Assembly (NCBI RefSeq): GCF_000165425.1
Contig: NW_001799642.1
Span: 116,048 to 180,047, forward strand
Source: Paramecium tetraurelia
Lineage: Eukaryota; Ciliophora; Oligohymenophorea; Peniculida; Parameciidae
Length of the DNA: 64,000 nt
Reading direction: 5' to 3'
The notes under the pieces were generated by a model. That model did not search any database. It saw only the letters and a list, made by a program, of their open reading frames with translations, and was not told the DNA's origin. The position numbers and the translations under genes are program-made. Shown here one piece after another: positions 35,670 through 48,249 of the stretch. Each line of letters starts with the position of its first letter. Within the stretch, counting starts at the first letter, position 1.

Positions 35670-35785
35670 AAGAAAAATAAATTAATTCACTAGAAAAGAA
35701 GTTGAATTAAATTCAAAAAGCCTTTTAATAATTTAGTAATGATAAATTAATTTAAACTATTAAAACATAATACCTAGAAATTTAA

Positions 35786-36136
35786 ATGGGAACTTGCCAA
35801 ACCTCCAGGAAAAGAATAAAAAGCAACTCATGGACTATAAGTGAAGGACTTTAACAAAAAAAATTAGATTTCACTTGCTAACGGTTGTCACTATATTTAG
35901 AATTGGTTGGAGACACTCACTCCCTGGGTGGGTACTTGCAAGAACGAATTAGATCTCTATTTGAGATCAAGCAAAAACTAAATTCAAATGCAACTTAATC
36001 TTAGAAGATCAAATCAATGCAAGAAGCATCCGAAATTATAGAATACCTCTATAATGACAAACACTTTAGTTAAGCATTCCCTATTTTAAGGGAGAGTCTC
36101 TTTGAAATCACATAAGTGTCAATAGTACTTGACTGA
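35786..36136 (+). CDS. Small protein, possibly N-myristoylated
   Basis: 116 residues, no intron needed. Starts MGTCQTSRKRIKSNSW, where Gly-2 and a nearby Cys and basic cluster look like a dual acylation signal. The rest is helical and charged (LSLYLELVGDTHSLGG, then EIIEYLYNDKHFSQAFPI), ending VLD before TGA at 36134-36136. No family recognised. A 21-nt GTACTT...TTAG stretch could be mistaken for an intron but the unspliced frame is open. Confidence 0.55.
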
Positions 36137-36169
36137 TTTCAATACTTGTCTCAAATGAATATATTTTTG

Positions 36170-36364
36170 TCATTCAATTTACTGATAGAAAAATACTTAA
36201 ATCCTTTCGATTAAATTAGAATCAATAATTGCCTCTAGTTCTTATTTGTTGTTGCAGTTTTAAACGATTTCAACCTATTTTTCAAACGTTTCTTTATAAT
36301 ATAAATGTTTATTATCAATAAGATAAGTATTCAAGTCATCTCTGATTGCTAGGCATAAAAACAT
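36170..36364 (-). CDS. Short open frame, possible gene 3' end or relic
   Basis: 64 codons from ATG at 36364 to TGA at 36172-36170: MFLCLAIRDDLNTYLIDNK, then YYKETFEKQVEIVQNC and QELEAIIDSNLIERIQVF. The protein-like quality is good, and the frame is also open upstream of this ATG for about 40 codons, so it may be the last exon of a longer gene whose 5' part I could not trace. Function unknown. Confidence 0.35.
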
Positions 36365-37168
36365 AAAGCAAAGACACCTCTGTTACCATTATTGTGAGAA
36401 TTGTTTTAGACTGAAAATGTCTAAACCTTTTAAAATTAAGTTCTGAAGTATTGAATTTACTAAAATATTAAAATTTTATCAATCAATTTGCAATAGCAGC
36501 ATGATAAAATTCTCTAATATCAATTTGAATGCAGTTCCTTCGTTACAATATTACAATATGTTTAAATTAACACTTACATGTTGTTATGGAATCCCATTTA
36601 TAAATGAGCAGATAAATTTGACTTGACTATATTTAAGATTTTAAATGATTTTTAATTATTTAATATATTTTAATCGAGAAAATTTGTAAGATATCACTAT
36701 TAATCTAACTTTATCATATTATTTGATGATTCAATATTTTTATGAAAGACTTCCATTATGGTTTTAATTGAATTCAAGACCGATTATTCAATTACATTGA
36801 GAATGCTTTCAATAAATATTTATCAATTATTAATAGTTAACAAACATAGGTTTTACTTTTAAAAGTCTTATCGAATTGTTTTATTTCTTATTAAAATTTA
36901 AATGCAATTATAACACTCAAATTCATATAATTTAAAAACTACTCTAAATTTAATAAGTAATTCTTTAATAATCATTTAAGCATCCAATTCCTAATTATTA
37001 GAATTTATAACTCCTGAATAAAATTTAATAATCATAATCTGAACCTAAATTAATTATTCTTATTAAAATTATTAAGAACTCACTATCCCTAACTTATTCA
37101 GCTTAATTTGCTTGTTCCTATTAAAACCATCTATCAATAATTATCGATTGTTATTCTTTATAATAAAA
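36365..37168. other. Intergenic, very AT-rich
   Basis: About 800 bp. Apart from a possible upstream extension of the short gene at 36170-36364 (to about 36500, minus strand), only A/T-rich runs are visible. No RNA-like island. Confidence 0.4.
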
Positions 37169-37892
37169 TCAATTTTTCCACATCTACTAATTGGCTGTCT
37201 TCCTCATAAATTATCTAACTGTATCCCTCATTTCAGGATCATCGCTTTCATAAAATCCCTTCAACATATTTAACACTCCCTTTACGTCATCCTCTAATGG
37301 GCCATCCTTCTCAAATTTCTTTTTCTCCTTCTCCTCTTTTTTTTGATCAATCTCAAATTAACATGTATTTTACAATATTTTCTGTTGTTTTGATTTGAGT
37401 CCATTATGTTTTATCAGGCAAGATCAATATCACATGAATATTATTCTTTGTTACTTTGAAGCTACTCATTTTATGCAGAAAGTCACCAAATGTTTTTTTA
37501 ATTTGTAACCTTCATTACAAATATTGTTACCTATGATTGGCGTTGCGATACCCTATCACTCGGACATCAAAGCAATTCTTTCCAAACTCAACTTGAATAT
37601 TCTGTTTTGGTAATTCTCCTATCCCTTCCATATTGATGATTATTGTGATCTTGCTTTCCTCTTAGTCGAATGCGTATTTAGTTATTTTCTCGAACTTCAA
37701 TTCATCTATCTAAGGCAACTGTTACTCTATCTACTCTTCCTTCTCAACCTTTTATGGTTGAAGTATCTTGATAGAGTCGTTCAAGAATTTTATCCTCTTG
37801 TTCAAATACTCAATATTATTTGGCCTTTTTGCTGTCTTCAACCATTCTTGAACTTCTGCTAAGTCCTCTTAATATTGTTCTAATTCACTCAT
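37169..37892 (-). CDS. CacyBP/SIP-like protein (CS and SGS domains)
   Basis: Adaptor of the Siah/Skp1 ubiquitin ligase and Hsp90 co-chaperone family. N-terminal helical hairpin (ELEQYQEDLAEVQEWLKTA, YLNKRIKFLNDSIKIL), then a CS domain with KYAFDQEESKITIIINMEGI, KNCFDVRVIGYRNANH and, after a 21-nt intron, LHKMSSFKVTKNNIHVIL. The C-terminal SGS-type helix reads DGPLEDDVKGVLNMLKGFYE, then SDDPEMRDTVRQFMRKTANQ, closely as in CacyBP. A second intron of 22 nt precedes the Lys/Glu stretch. About 225 residues, as in the family. Confidence 0.82.
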
Positions 37893-38000
37893 AAAATAAA
37901 TTAATTTTTATGGAATCTCCCTTTCTAATTTGGTAAATATATAGGAACCACTCAACCGAATAATTACCTTACCTAAGCAAATATTTTATAGCTGCAATAG

Positions 38001-38289
38001 TCACTCTAATCGTTGTAATCTCCATAGTGATGCTCCATCATGTTAGGAGCAATTTCTAGTTAGTAAGAAGACTTCCTAAGAAACCAAAGAATAAAGAAAA
38101 GAATGTTACTTTTAACTTAGACTTGAATCAGATCCATTACTTTTATTGATTAGTATTTTCATAAACTCTAAATTAATCGCTCTCATTTAAATTAGGTTTT
38201 AATCTACTTGCTCAATTTTTGCATTCCTCCTTGAATTCCCTATTCTCATCCACCTCGAAACTAATCAATATCACCACAAATCCAATCAT
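38001..38289 (-). CDS. Small unidentified protein
   Basis: ATG at 38289 gives a hydrophobic start (MIGFVVILI). A 22-nt intron (GTTTCGAGG...AATAG) avoids an in-frame TGA and leads to an open frame: AKIEQVDQNLIQMRAINLEF, MKILINKSNGSDSS, LYSLVSQEVFLLTRNC, ending LWRLQRLE before TGA at 38003-38001. About 88 residues, helical. Without that intron the frame breaks, so the model is an inference. No family recognised. Confidence 0.4.
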
Positions 38290-38444
38290 ATCCTAAGATG
38301 GGGGATTTTTTAATGTTTGACTCTTCAATTAGAAAACACTCAGCATTTTAACAAAAACTAAAAATAATTGCGATTACTAAATGGAGTTGTTAAAATTTAT
38401 AAATAATTGATTTATATCATTTAAATTTAGGAGTCCTACTGCAA

Positions 38445-39118
38445 TCATGTTTGGTATGTCCATAAATTGCTCCAATTCATTTTTAGATCAAAGTTCAAAA
38501 TACTCATAAGTTTTATTCTTTAATTAAGTTTATTTTGATTATTCATCTGTTTGTCAAACTGTTTAAACTGTTTGTATCTTAATTTAATAATAATTGAGAG
38601 CCATCTCAATATAGCTATATTTTCTTTTGCATTTCCTCTCTTTTCTAAGTACAGGGACTGTTATTTGTAATCTGACTAATTCTTTTGAGAATAATAATTA
38701 ATGTTCTCCTCTTGAATGAATTTAATATTAATTTATTAGTTTTAAATTATAAGAATCTGAATTTAATTTTGATAATTGATAGCAGATAGAACTTAAAATT
38801 CTTTCATCCAAATCGGCTATAAGCTGAGACAAAAATTAGAAGGTTTCATTATTTATTGGATTCCTATAGACTCATTATATTTTTAGAGCAATTATTATTC
38901 TGAGTATTTTTCAAACAATTATTGTACTGTTTTTCAATAATTTACCAGGATAGTTATTTTTGAGGACTCTTGATGCTCTGTGGTTTTTGGATTAAAAATC
39001 TTTGACAGCTTTGCTTTTTGCTTAGACTACTATGTAATAAGATTTCATGGCTTAGGATAAATTAGAAATTCTTGAAAAAGTCAAATGTAATATTTATAAT
39101 TTTCAAAGAATCAGACAT
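38445..39118 (-). CDS. Unidentified gene with an unresolved frame change
   Basis: 5' part from ATG at 39118: MSDSLKIINITFDFFKNFQF then Lys/Gln/Ser-rich sequence to a TGA near 38849. The 3' part is in another frame: NPINNETFQFLSQLIADLDE, RILSSICYQLSKLNSD, FSKELVRLQITVPVLRKE, then a 22-nt intron and a final NWSNLWTYQT before TGA at 38447-38445. No GT...AG intron of usual size joins the two near 38850-38880, so either there are two genes, a frameshift, or an assembly error. No domain recognised. Confidence 0.4.
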
Positions 39119-39471
39119 AATAACAAACTCAATCCAATACATTTTGCAAATTATCACTTCGATTAGAATTGAAACTATGCAATTTAGGTACTAGACATCA
39201 ATGGTGCAAAAATGTGATATTCAATAAGCAAACAATAAAATAGAGATGAATAGAATAAGAGCAACTTTATAAAAATTGATTTTATTCTAATGTTTATATA
39301 TTTTATTAGATTAATGTTATATTATATCTATTATTAATAAGCAAATCATAACAACTTAGTCCTATGTTAATAAGCCTGTGAAGAGGAGACTGAGGCTTAG
39401 GAGAGATTAATAAATAATCAATAATGTAATAATGTAATGAATAAATTGATTGTCATTCAGTGCTGTGTTTT
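39119..39471. other. Intergenic, AT-rich
   Basis: About 350 bp between two minus-strand genes. No protein-like frame seen. Confidence 0.4.
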
Positions 39472-39723
39472 TCAGACTTGTATAGTTAACAATTTGTAGA
39501 ACAATGTTTTCAAATCTTGATTTCTAGGTTGAGTTGAGTATGGCTTCTGATAAAGCGCTGATTCACCACCTGTGTTCAAGATTATGTAATTTGATAATTT
39601 GAGATTGATTGCAATTTCTTGCTCTCTACAATATTCCTACTAATTAAATGGCTATTCTTGAGATAATTTGGATGCGCTAGCTAGAGAGGTGACCAATAGA
39701 ATGGCTATAAATATGAGCTTCAT
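39472..39723 (-). CDS. Small secreted protein
   Basis: 83 residues with a textbook signal peptide (MKLIFIAILLVTSLASA) and likely cleavage before SKLSQ. The mature part is polar and has a single Cys (EYCREQEIAINLKLSNY, ILNTGGESALYQKPY), ending KLLTIQV before TGA at 39474-39472. No intron needed. No family recognised; export to the cell surface, trichocyst or a vacuole is possible. Confidence 0.65.
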
Positions 39724-40006
39724 TTTTGATAATATTATAAGGAAATATCTTAAATTCAAATCCTTATAAATTATTGAATATCTCCCCCTTCAATGACATC
39801 TGATAATGTATGACATAATTTATTAGTTTATTGCGTTTTATAATTTTGTTAACACATTTGTTATGACCAAAAATATGAAAAACAATAAATTAATATATTC
39901 AATATATATATTTAATTATTTAATTATTTAATTAGAATATGAATCCGAATTATTATTATTTATTAGTTTAGAGTTCGAAGTTAAATAAATTAAAAATAAT
40001 TACAGT

Positions 40007-41641
40007 TCATTGCCATAGTTTATTCGAAGAAGTATTATTGAAGCTTTTTGATGCCCAATCCATATTAAGAACCTAGTTATTATGTATAGTATATACAGTT
40101 TTTTAGTTAATGTTCGGTTGAAAAGTAGGCAAGTATTTATTCTCTAGTTTTTGTAAATTTTCTTATTTTTTTTATTGATAATCAAGTAATCTATCTTCAA
40201 CTTTAGTAGTATTATAATTTTCAATATTTCTTTTTTGTATTTACGGTCTAAAAGTTAATGATGATAGCATGTCCTTATCCTTCTTTATCTACTCTGTTAA
40301 AATGTGTTCATTTCTTTTTTCTAGCCAATGGATTTAAGAATTTGCAAACTCTTCAACATTAATTTCCTATTACATAGATTTATTTGGATCTTTCCTTTTA
40401 GACCACTTCAACTTCTCTTTTTCCCATTGTTCCTATTCAGCTCTGATGGATTCCTCCTCCTTTTACTTTTTGAGTTCAATCTAAGATTTCATCCATTCCT
40501 CTTTTTTTTAAATGATTTTTTATTAACGAATATGTAATGGCACATAATATTAACATTCAGTTTTAACTCGCTGTCCTTAGGCTTCCATAAAGTCTAAACG
40601 TTTTTGTCTTTAATTTTGCACCTTTTTATTAGGAGTATCCTGGGTTGCAAATTAGGTTATTTATTATTATTGTTAAGGCTGTTATTGCTATTGTTACTTT
40701 TTAATGGTGTCTCCAATTTTAAATTTAATTTCATTGGTTTATACAATTGCATGGCATGAACCCTCTTTATATTGGACATCCTCAGCTGGATCGATAGGTT
40801 CCATTATATTCTCTTCCTTGATGATTTGAATTTCCTATCCCAAATTGATTGTCTTCTTAACACTATTGATTATTATTTGATTATACTTTATTGATAGATA
40901 GTCTTTCAGTTTGGGCAAACCTGGCAATAGATCAACCTAAACATCTGCATCTTTAAATTAATATATCATTTTGTAATCCTCCTCCTCATTTACAAGTTAC
41001 TTTAGTTTTCTTTCTAATAATTTACAACTTCGTTCATTTATCATGGGTCTTGCAGTCATAATTAATTTATCTTTGTTTTTTTCATCTTCTATCATTTTAT
41101 TCAACTATTTCAATCTTTACTTTTCATAATTGTACAATCTGTTTACTGTTTCCTAAAATACTATAATAAAAATGATGAAATTACCTTCGTCGAGATCCTC
41201 TTAAGCATGTTCTACTTTACTCTATTTCATTTTCTCTTCTTTTTGTTTTTCTTCTTCTTTCTTTTTCTTAACTTCCTCTGCCTTAAGTTACACATTTTTA
41301 ATGTTTTACTGCACCTTATCCATTTCTACATTTATAATGTTATTACTTTTTGGCTATTTTTACTTAATTTCTATTTGATATTTAGGAGCCTCAACAATTG
41401 GTTTTTGCTATTTCTTATGCAATTCAGTCATTTTTTTATTGAGTGCTTCTTTGAATACATTTTATTAATTGCTATATTTGCCATTCTGCAATTTTAATAT
41501 CGATGCTCCGACTTGAGTATTCCTCGATGTTTATACTTATCTTTAAGGGGAAAGGGAATTGCCAACTGATTCTGCCTGCAGATATCTTTCCATAGATTGA
41601 GACTAAACACTTTCTTTTGAGTCATCTAATTGTGAGTTCAT
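40007..41641 (-). CDS. Conserved-looking coiled-coil protein, possibly ciliary
   Basis: About 530 residues; one 32-nt intron (GTAATTTCATC...). N-terminus Gln/Ser-rich, then Lys/Glu coiled coil, a central less charged part (DVQVDLLPGLPKLKDYLSI), then again coiled coil (EEWMKSQIELKKQKEEES). The C-terminal 120 residues have the ciliate pattern of spaced motifs RPQIQKRNIENYN, KVEDRLLDYQQKK, YLPTFQPNINQKT, as often seen in axonemal proteins of ciliates. No named family; TGA at 40009-40007. Confidence 0.7.
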
Positions 41642-41871
41642 TTGCAAATAAATTTTAATAATAATATGGTTAATAAAATTCTCTTTTTATACTCTCATGC
41701 ATTTTAAGTAAAATTCAGTTTAGAAATCATTGAATCATTAAGAACAATTAAGAATGTACTCCTTGTTACAATTATCAACATATATTCTGTCATTATTGGT
41801 ACTTAATAAACCATAAAGGAATAATCTAATGTATTATATGAATTGTAGTGTATTAAAAATAAAATATATTA

Positions 41872-43406
41872 ATGAAACCTTCATTAAATTTCGATTTTAG
41901 TGAAGTTAAATTTGGTGATGAATTGACACCAAATTATACAAAAGAATTCATGGATCAAATGAGAGAGCAAATGTATAATGTTAGAAAGTTTGGACAAGCG
42001 TAAAAAATTCAAAGTCCAAAATGGAATCCATAAAGGCCAATGAGTGCCTAGGCAAAGTATTTAATGACTCCACAAGAAAAACATAGATACTTAAAATACA
42101 AAGAACCCACCTAACTTAGTTCAAATCGATAATCACCATTATAAACTACTTCAAACATGCTCAAGTTTGGAAAAACTCATATATCTGAAACTATTCCTTT
42201 GATTCATTCTAATCTCTTCAATTCTAGTTCAGATGTATAACTCACTAAATAACCTAATAGTTCTTAAGTATCTAAAAAGTAAACACCAAAACAAAAGATT
42301 ATTAATAAGCTATAGCCATAGCAAATCAATCAAATCGTTTTGGATAAACCTGTTTAAAACGAAGTGTTCAGCGTTTTCGATTGGGATGACGAATTGGATG
42401 ACTAATTCTACATTAAAGAGGCAGACTAGTATCTGCAGAAAAATCAAAGACTATAAACAATAGAGAGAGGAAATAGAGAGCAATTTCTATAAAAAGTAAA
42501 AATAAAGAATACTCCAAAAGCAAAAAATGCTAAATCAACCTAGGAAGAAATCCTCAAGCAATAAGAGATTGATATTTTGAAAAAAGAAGCAAAATTGGAA
42601 TAATTGAGATAAAATCAATTAATATATTATGATTAAATAAAAACTAAGAAAGAAAAGGAACAAGAGGAGTATGGCAACGATTTTGAGGATGAAGATTAAA
42701 TAATAAAATAGCCTACTATTCAACAATAACTAGTATCTAATAGTGAGGAAGATAATGAATATGGAAAGGATGATGAGTTTGAAGCCTACGAAGAGAATAA
42801 AGTTGTTGAAACTGGAGATGAATTAAAATAATAATAATAAAATCTTAAGAGTAAAGATCAAATTTAAAATAAAACTACTGCAGACTCCAAAAGTAATTTG
42901 ACTTCAAATTAATAAAATCCGAAGAAATTTATTTATAGAGCAAGAAATGCCAAAGAAAGGAAATAGGAACTAGAAGGAATGAGAGAAGAACTCGAAAAGA
43001 CTTTGATAAATAATGATGCTGCCTCTGCTCAAATATTCAATTAGTTGAAGGATTCAAGAGAAAAAGAAAAAATCATGATAGAAGTTAATACAAAACGAAG
43101 AGAAGACTTAGCCTTGGCTCGTCTAACTTTGCAGCAATTATAAGAAAGAATTGATTAATAAATACGTATGATTGATGTAATAGGTATATTAATATCATTT
43201 AGGATTTGGATAAAAAAGAACATTATGCTTAATAAATTATAGAAAAGCTAAAAGAAAACAAAACAAAGTAGTAATTACAATATGATAACGAAATCGAAAA
43301 GTTCTTGGCTTGCAAAGTGATTATAAGATTGCTCAAATGCAAGAAGGAAAGAAAACTGTTTTTAGAGTTAAAACGATAGATGTTCATGAATATGCTCAAA
43401 TAATGA
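41872..43406 (+). CDS. Unidentified coiled-coil protein
   Basis: About 500 residues. Starts MKPSLNFDFSEVKFGDELTP. A basic N-terminal third (KWNPQRPMSAQAKYLMTP) is followed by an acidic FSVFDWDDELDD, long Lys/Glu/Gln heptads, acidic islands (EEYGNDFEDEDQ, EDNEYGKDDEFEAYEE), and a C-terminal coil. One 26-nt intron near 43180 is placed; a stretch at 42236-42261 that looks like an intron is not removed because the unspliced frame continues. TGA at 43404. Function unknown. Confidence 0.7.
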
Positions 43407-43611
43407 TTTTAATTTTATGCGATTATTTATAGAAAGGTTGAGTTATTTTTCTAAATTTTGTCACGTTTATCTAAGAATATTTAAAAAAATATGTTCTTTG
43501 AAAAATTAAAGAGGAGGGTAAACAAAAAGTCCAGAAAAGCCTTTGAATTTATAATTTAAATGAACTAAGATTGCTGGAATAATTAAAATAGTTAAATAAT
43601 TTAAGTAATTG

Positions 43612-43914
43612 ATGTAAGACGGAGGGAATGTGTAAGATAGGGATTTGTTTATGAAAGAAATGGACAATTTGATATCTTAAAACCAATTTGGTTAAGCAGA
43701 AGTTTAGTTAACGAAGTATATTGAAAAGAATGAGGCTGATTCAGATGCTTTTAAAAAGAGATCCAATTTATACTTGAAGAACGGGAAATATATATAAGCT
43801 TTGCATGATATAGAGAAGGCTATGCTTTTGGATTCCTCAATGCCATGTTGTAAGAGCAGCTATGAACATTATTAAATTAAAAAGGGATTAATGAGAATGA
43901 GTAATGACATTTGA
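43612..43914 (+). CDS. Small TPR-like protein
   Basis: 100 residues from ATG at 43612: MQDGGNVQDRDLFMKEMD, then paired helices AEVQLTKYIEKNEADSDAFK, KRSNLYLKNGKYIQALHDI, EKAMLLDSSMPCC, which has the TPR spacing (alternating A/G, Y/L and P positions). A frame from ATG 43490 could be an upstream exon (MFFEKLKRRVNKK) but no intron joins it cleanly, so the short start is used. Probably a protein-interaction module; it ends 32 bp before PWP1. Confidence 0.55.
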
Positions 43915-43945
43915 TTTTTTATACAATAATAAAAATTTATAATTT

Positions 43946-45531
43946 ATGGCATAAAATTTAATATCAGCTATAGCTTGGGTTTCAAGAGGGTATGCAATTA
44001 AGCAGCCCAAAGAATTCGACTTAGATGAAGAGGAGATCAACTAGATGAAGCAAGATAAACTAATAAATAAGAAGTAAAGCATTTAATTTAGGTTTAGTTT
44101 GACACAAGATTTGGGTAAAATACAAGAGTAAGACGAAGATTCGAGTGAAGACAATCTCCCAGTATTTTGTTAGGATTTGGAAATGCATGGGAAATAGTCA
44201 TTGCCAGAAGATGGATATCCAGTGGCAATAGAGGATTTGAGTGATGAAGAGAAGGAGGATTACTAAATCAAATCTTCAGATGCTTTGGTTATAGCAGCCA
44301 AAATCGTATCAAATAAATGAATACTAAATTTTAGGAAAATGAGTTTTCATCATTGGAAGTGTATATCTATGAGGAGGAGAAGGCCAATTTATTTGTGCAT
44401 CATGAGATTTAATTGTCAGCATTTCCTTTGGCAGTAGAATGGTTACCAATTTAACCAGGTTAAGTCGAGAGTACATCTGCAATTAAGGGAAATTATGCAA
44501 TAGTATCATCATTTTTGCCTGAAATTGAAATTTGGAATTTAGATGTAGTCAATGTGTTGGAACCATCCATGGTCTTGGGAGGAGAGATTGAGTAGAACTA
44601 TAAGAAAGTGAAAAACCTTAAGAAATAGAATAAGAAATCATATAAACCTGACAGTCATACCGATTCAGTATTGAGTTTGTCATTGAATTCCTTTAAGCCC
44701 AACATCTTATTATCAGGATCAGCTGATCATTCGGTTAAATTATGGGATTTAATGCTGTAGAAATGTGTGTTTACTTACAATCATCATAAAGATAAAGTTT
44801 AAATCTCTAAATTCAATACAAAAGAGGAAAGTGTAATATTATCAGGAGGTGAGGATGGAAAGCTTTGTTTATTCGATGCTAGATCACCAGATTCTATTCA
44901 TTAACATAAAATGCTAGGAGTATTGGAAAGTGCCTGTTGGGATCCTATTAAGGGATATTAGATAGCTTATTCTACGGAGGATGGAAATCTGATATTGTTA
45001 GATGCTAGAAAAATAAGTGAATAACCATTAGCTAATTTCAATGTAAATAAAAAGGCACTCAGCAGTGTACACATGAGTTCTGGAGTGCCAGGATTATTGG
45101 CTACTACCTGTTTGGATGGAAAGATTAGAGTGTATGATACAGATGCTCCTATAAAGAATGGTTAATTGCAATTGATAAGTTCATACAACCCAAAATTAGT
45201 AAGATTTTAATCAATGAATTTAGGAATCCCTTTATTGTGGTTAATTCTATTAAGATTCTCCCTGGACTTATGGATGTGGATCTAGTCAAGGAGAACTATT
45301 TGTTTGGGATATGCAAGAGAGTTAATAGATTGTCAGTCACTTCAGTAATAGAGTGGCTCCAGAATAAAGACCCAAAGTTGAGGATGTATGCTATCTTTTA
45401 TATTTAATTAGTGCACTTCAAAAAACACAGATGATCTGTGCATGAAGGAAAGGGAGGAGATCTAAAAGATGGAATAAGAGGACAAGGAGGATATGGAAGA
45501 AGGGGGATTGTAAGAGGAGGAAAATAATTGA
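43946..45531 (+). CDS. PWP1: Periodic tryptophan protein 1 (WD40, ribosome biogenesis)
   Basis: Nucleolar WD40 protein needed for rRNA processing and rDNA chromatin. N-terminus ISAIAWVSRGYAIKQPKEF matches PWP1 (VAWVRCGVAKETP). WD repeats: PLAVEWLPIQPGQ (human PLSVEWL), EIEIWNLDVVNVLEP, HTDSVLSLSLNSFKPNILLS, SADHSVKLWDLMLQKCVF, HHKDKVQISKFNTKEESV and GEDGKLCLFDARSPD. After an intron near 45195-45275 comes CGSSQGELFVWDMQES, then RVAPEQRPKVED, a 26-nt intron and an acidic tail. About 510 residues. Clear family member. Confidence 0.9.
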
Positions 45532-45577
45532 TTGTTTATTATTTGTTGTATTTTAGATACTGTATTGCAATAGTTAT

Positions 45578-47636
45578 TCAATCTTATCCATTATTTTATT
45601 ATTAATGATCCTATTCATTCAATTCTGGTTCTTTCATCAATCTAACGATATTCTTTACACAGGTTCCAACTACTTTACCATCAGCTGTGGTGTCTCTGTA
45701 TAACAATATAGTCAAATTGTCAATTGTTGCTCCGTAGACTGTTGAGAACATCATAGATATCTAAGTATATTTGGATCAATATTTACGAAATAGGAAAAAA
45801 TGAATGAAATCAATAGGAAATAAACTGGCTAATGAATGCCAATGGTGGTGCTGGTAGTGATGATCAAGATGTAAGTAAATGATACACATAAATTAGCAAC
45901 AGCAAAGCAATAAGTTACTGATAGTTATTCTCCATGATATTGAACTTTAGTTGTTTCTTTCAACTTTTAATCAAAAACATATTGAGATTTGGCACTCAAT
46001 AGGAATTCATCATTTCTTAAATAAGCCAATAGATAGGCTCTGTCATTTATGCACAGTATCTCCTACAATCTAGCTGGGATTTAAAAATTAGCATCCCTCT
46101 TCTATCTAGCCCACACATAAATCCTAATGAATAATCTAGGAATCATTAATAAGAAGATGAGTGCTTCTCCAAATACGACCGAGCCAAAATTATTGAAAGC
46201 ATAAATTTCAAATATATCCATCAATGATAATTCTGGATCACGAGAATCTATTTTCTGTCTCTGAATTCCCATTCGTTTATACACTTCAATGACTTTGCCA
46301 ATCAATATTACGTGTTCGCTTCCTAAAATGGCTAGGGTCACTATAATCAATTCAAACACATGAATGAATCCCATAATGAATGTGGTCCAACTCAACTAAA
46401 AGGTATTAAATGCATAAAATCCTGATTCTGCCTTTCCGATAGAGAAGAGATTACTATTGAAATATAATGAATTTAGAATACGTTGCCATCCACACCCAAA
46501 ATCCACAAAACATCAATAAGAGTGCTGCACTGCCAATCAATAGTATCAGGATTTCTCTGAATCTTGAGGGTTGATCTTCTTGTTGTTGAATTCCAGAAGA
46601 GGAGAAGTCAAAAAAATAATTGACAATCTATATCTTGATTCCCATTGTCTTATAGGTCTTACGATTCAATATTAAATCCACCAAGAAATAAATGCCAAAC
46701 AAAAGGAAAAAGATACTAGAAATTAAGATGATGGTGATATTAGATTCCTCTACTTAAATTATACCTATTGCCTCTTCTCCAGATATGGAAGTACTATGTA
46801 CAGGTTCAGTATATTGAGATTATTTCAAATAATAAAATAGTCCCAAGAATCCTGACAAAAACAGACCCACTATGGATTAGATTGAAATCACCCATATAGC
46901 AGTCTGTTATAGTTTGATCATCAAGAAATAGAATAACTAACTAAGTTTATTATTAAATCAAACTTTACTTTAACAATAAACAAAGTGTCAGAGTGGCAAA
47001 TATCATGATCTTCCCATTACTAATGTCTGATAAAAATGTGATAATTCCTGATTGTTGTAGGCCTTCTCTAATGTTATCAAAATAACTAGTTTTTTTTGGA
47101 AGACAAATATCAATGAATGGTACAGAATCATAATATAACATGGTGTAAGTTGGATCATCAATGGATGGTCTATTTCTGCACGAATTGATTACTTGATTTG
47201 GGTAGCATTCTAATTCCAGCGATTCTATTGTATTAATTAAAAATAGAACCATCTGCTTCATTATCTACATTCAAAACTGGACACTCCTTAACACACACTG
47301 TTCTGTCTAAATGTTTTGAATCAGTTGGATTTGTAAAGTATATGAATTTATATGCTTCCAACCCTATATCAACTCCGCATACATTCTCTAAAAACTTATA
47401 GAGTCTATTTGAATACAATTTGTGTCGTATGGTTTCCCCAACTAATCTGGATTCCCAAATCCAAAACTGATTATAGCAATCAAATAAACTAATCCTTAAA
47501 ACAATAGAAAATATAGTCCATATTTCTTATCTTGCAATTCTTTATGAGCCTTGTGTTCTTCTTCGGCTTCCTTCAAATCTTGCTTTATATAAGAACCAGG
47601 GTAGTTGTTTTATTTTGACAAGATTGTTTAATCCAT
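45578..47636 (-). CDS. Choline transporter-like protein (SLC44/CTL family)
   Basis: Multi-pass plasma-membrane protein. The N-terminal cytosolic part (YIKQDLKEAEEEHKAHKEL) leads into the first membrane helix (GLYFLLFQGLVYLIAIISF). The large extracellular loop has the family Cys pattern: VCGVDIGLEAYKFIYFTN, HLDRTVCVKECPV. Many hydrophobic segments follow (FIMGFIHVFELIIVTLAIL, and the region before YVWAR). The C-terminal CTL block is STVYGATIDNLTILLYRD. Several 22-34 nt introns are present; only some were placed. Start at 47636, TGA at 45580-45578. Confidence 0.8.
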
Positions 47637-48249
47637 TATTCAAAATAATATATTATTTATATTATTATTCGTTAACTAAATCAATAATCACTAAAACACG
47701 CCCAAAAATAATTAATATTATTAATTCAACTAAAATAACAGCAATTGCCCAAAAACTAAACTCCATCTAATTGATATTTATTTTTAAGGATGCCAATTCA
47801 TCTAAACCAATTGATATTTTACAAATAAGAAAGTAAGATTCTATTTATTTGAGATTATCAGACATTATTTGATATGTAGACCTATTAAAATAATAAAGAG
47901 GTATTGTAAATTCAATAATTAGTTGAAATTGATTCAAAATTACGAATTATAATTATTAGATAAATTATCTACTTTAAGTGCTATTATTATGAAAATATCA
48001 TGATTAATTTCATATAAATTCTTATTTAAAGAAAAAGTCTTAAATCAATAAGTTGTTCTGATTAATTTTAATTACAAACCTTAGAAATTAAAAATATCTT
48101 TTGATGGAAAATTAATAAGGAATAAAACTATGTGGATGCTAACATTTTATATTATTTGATATTATAATGATATAGCATTCAATATATATAAAGAAATTTA
48201 AAATATTGATTCTATCAATCGAATTTATTTGTTATGATATAAAATGTTA
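47637..48249. other. Intergenic, AT-rich
   Basis: About 610 bp between two minus-strand transporter genes. Mostly A/T runs; no protein-like frame, no RNA-like island. Confidence 0.45.

Noticed and set aside
42236-42261. 26-nt intron-like segment in the coiled-coil gene at 41872
   Set aside because: Removing it leads to a TGA; the unspliced frame continues smoothly into FSVFDWDDELDD.
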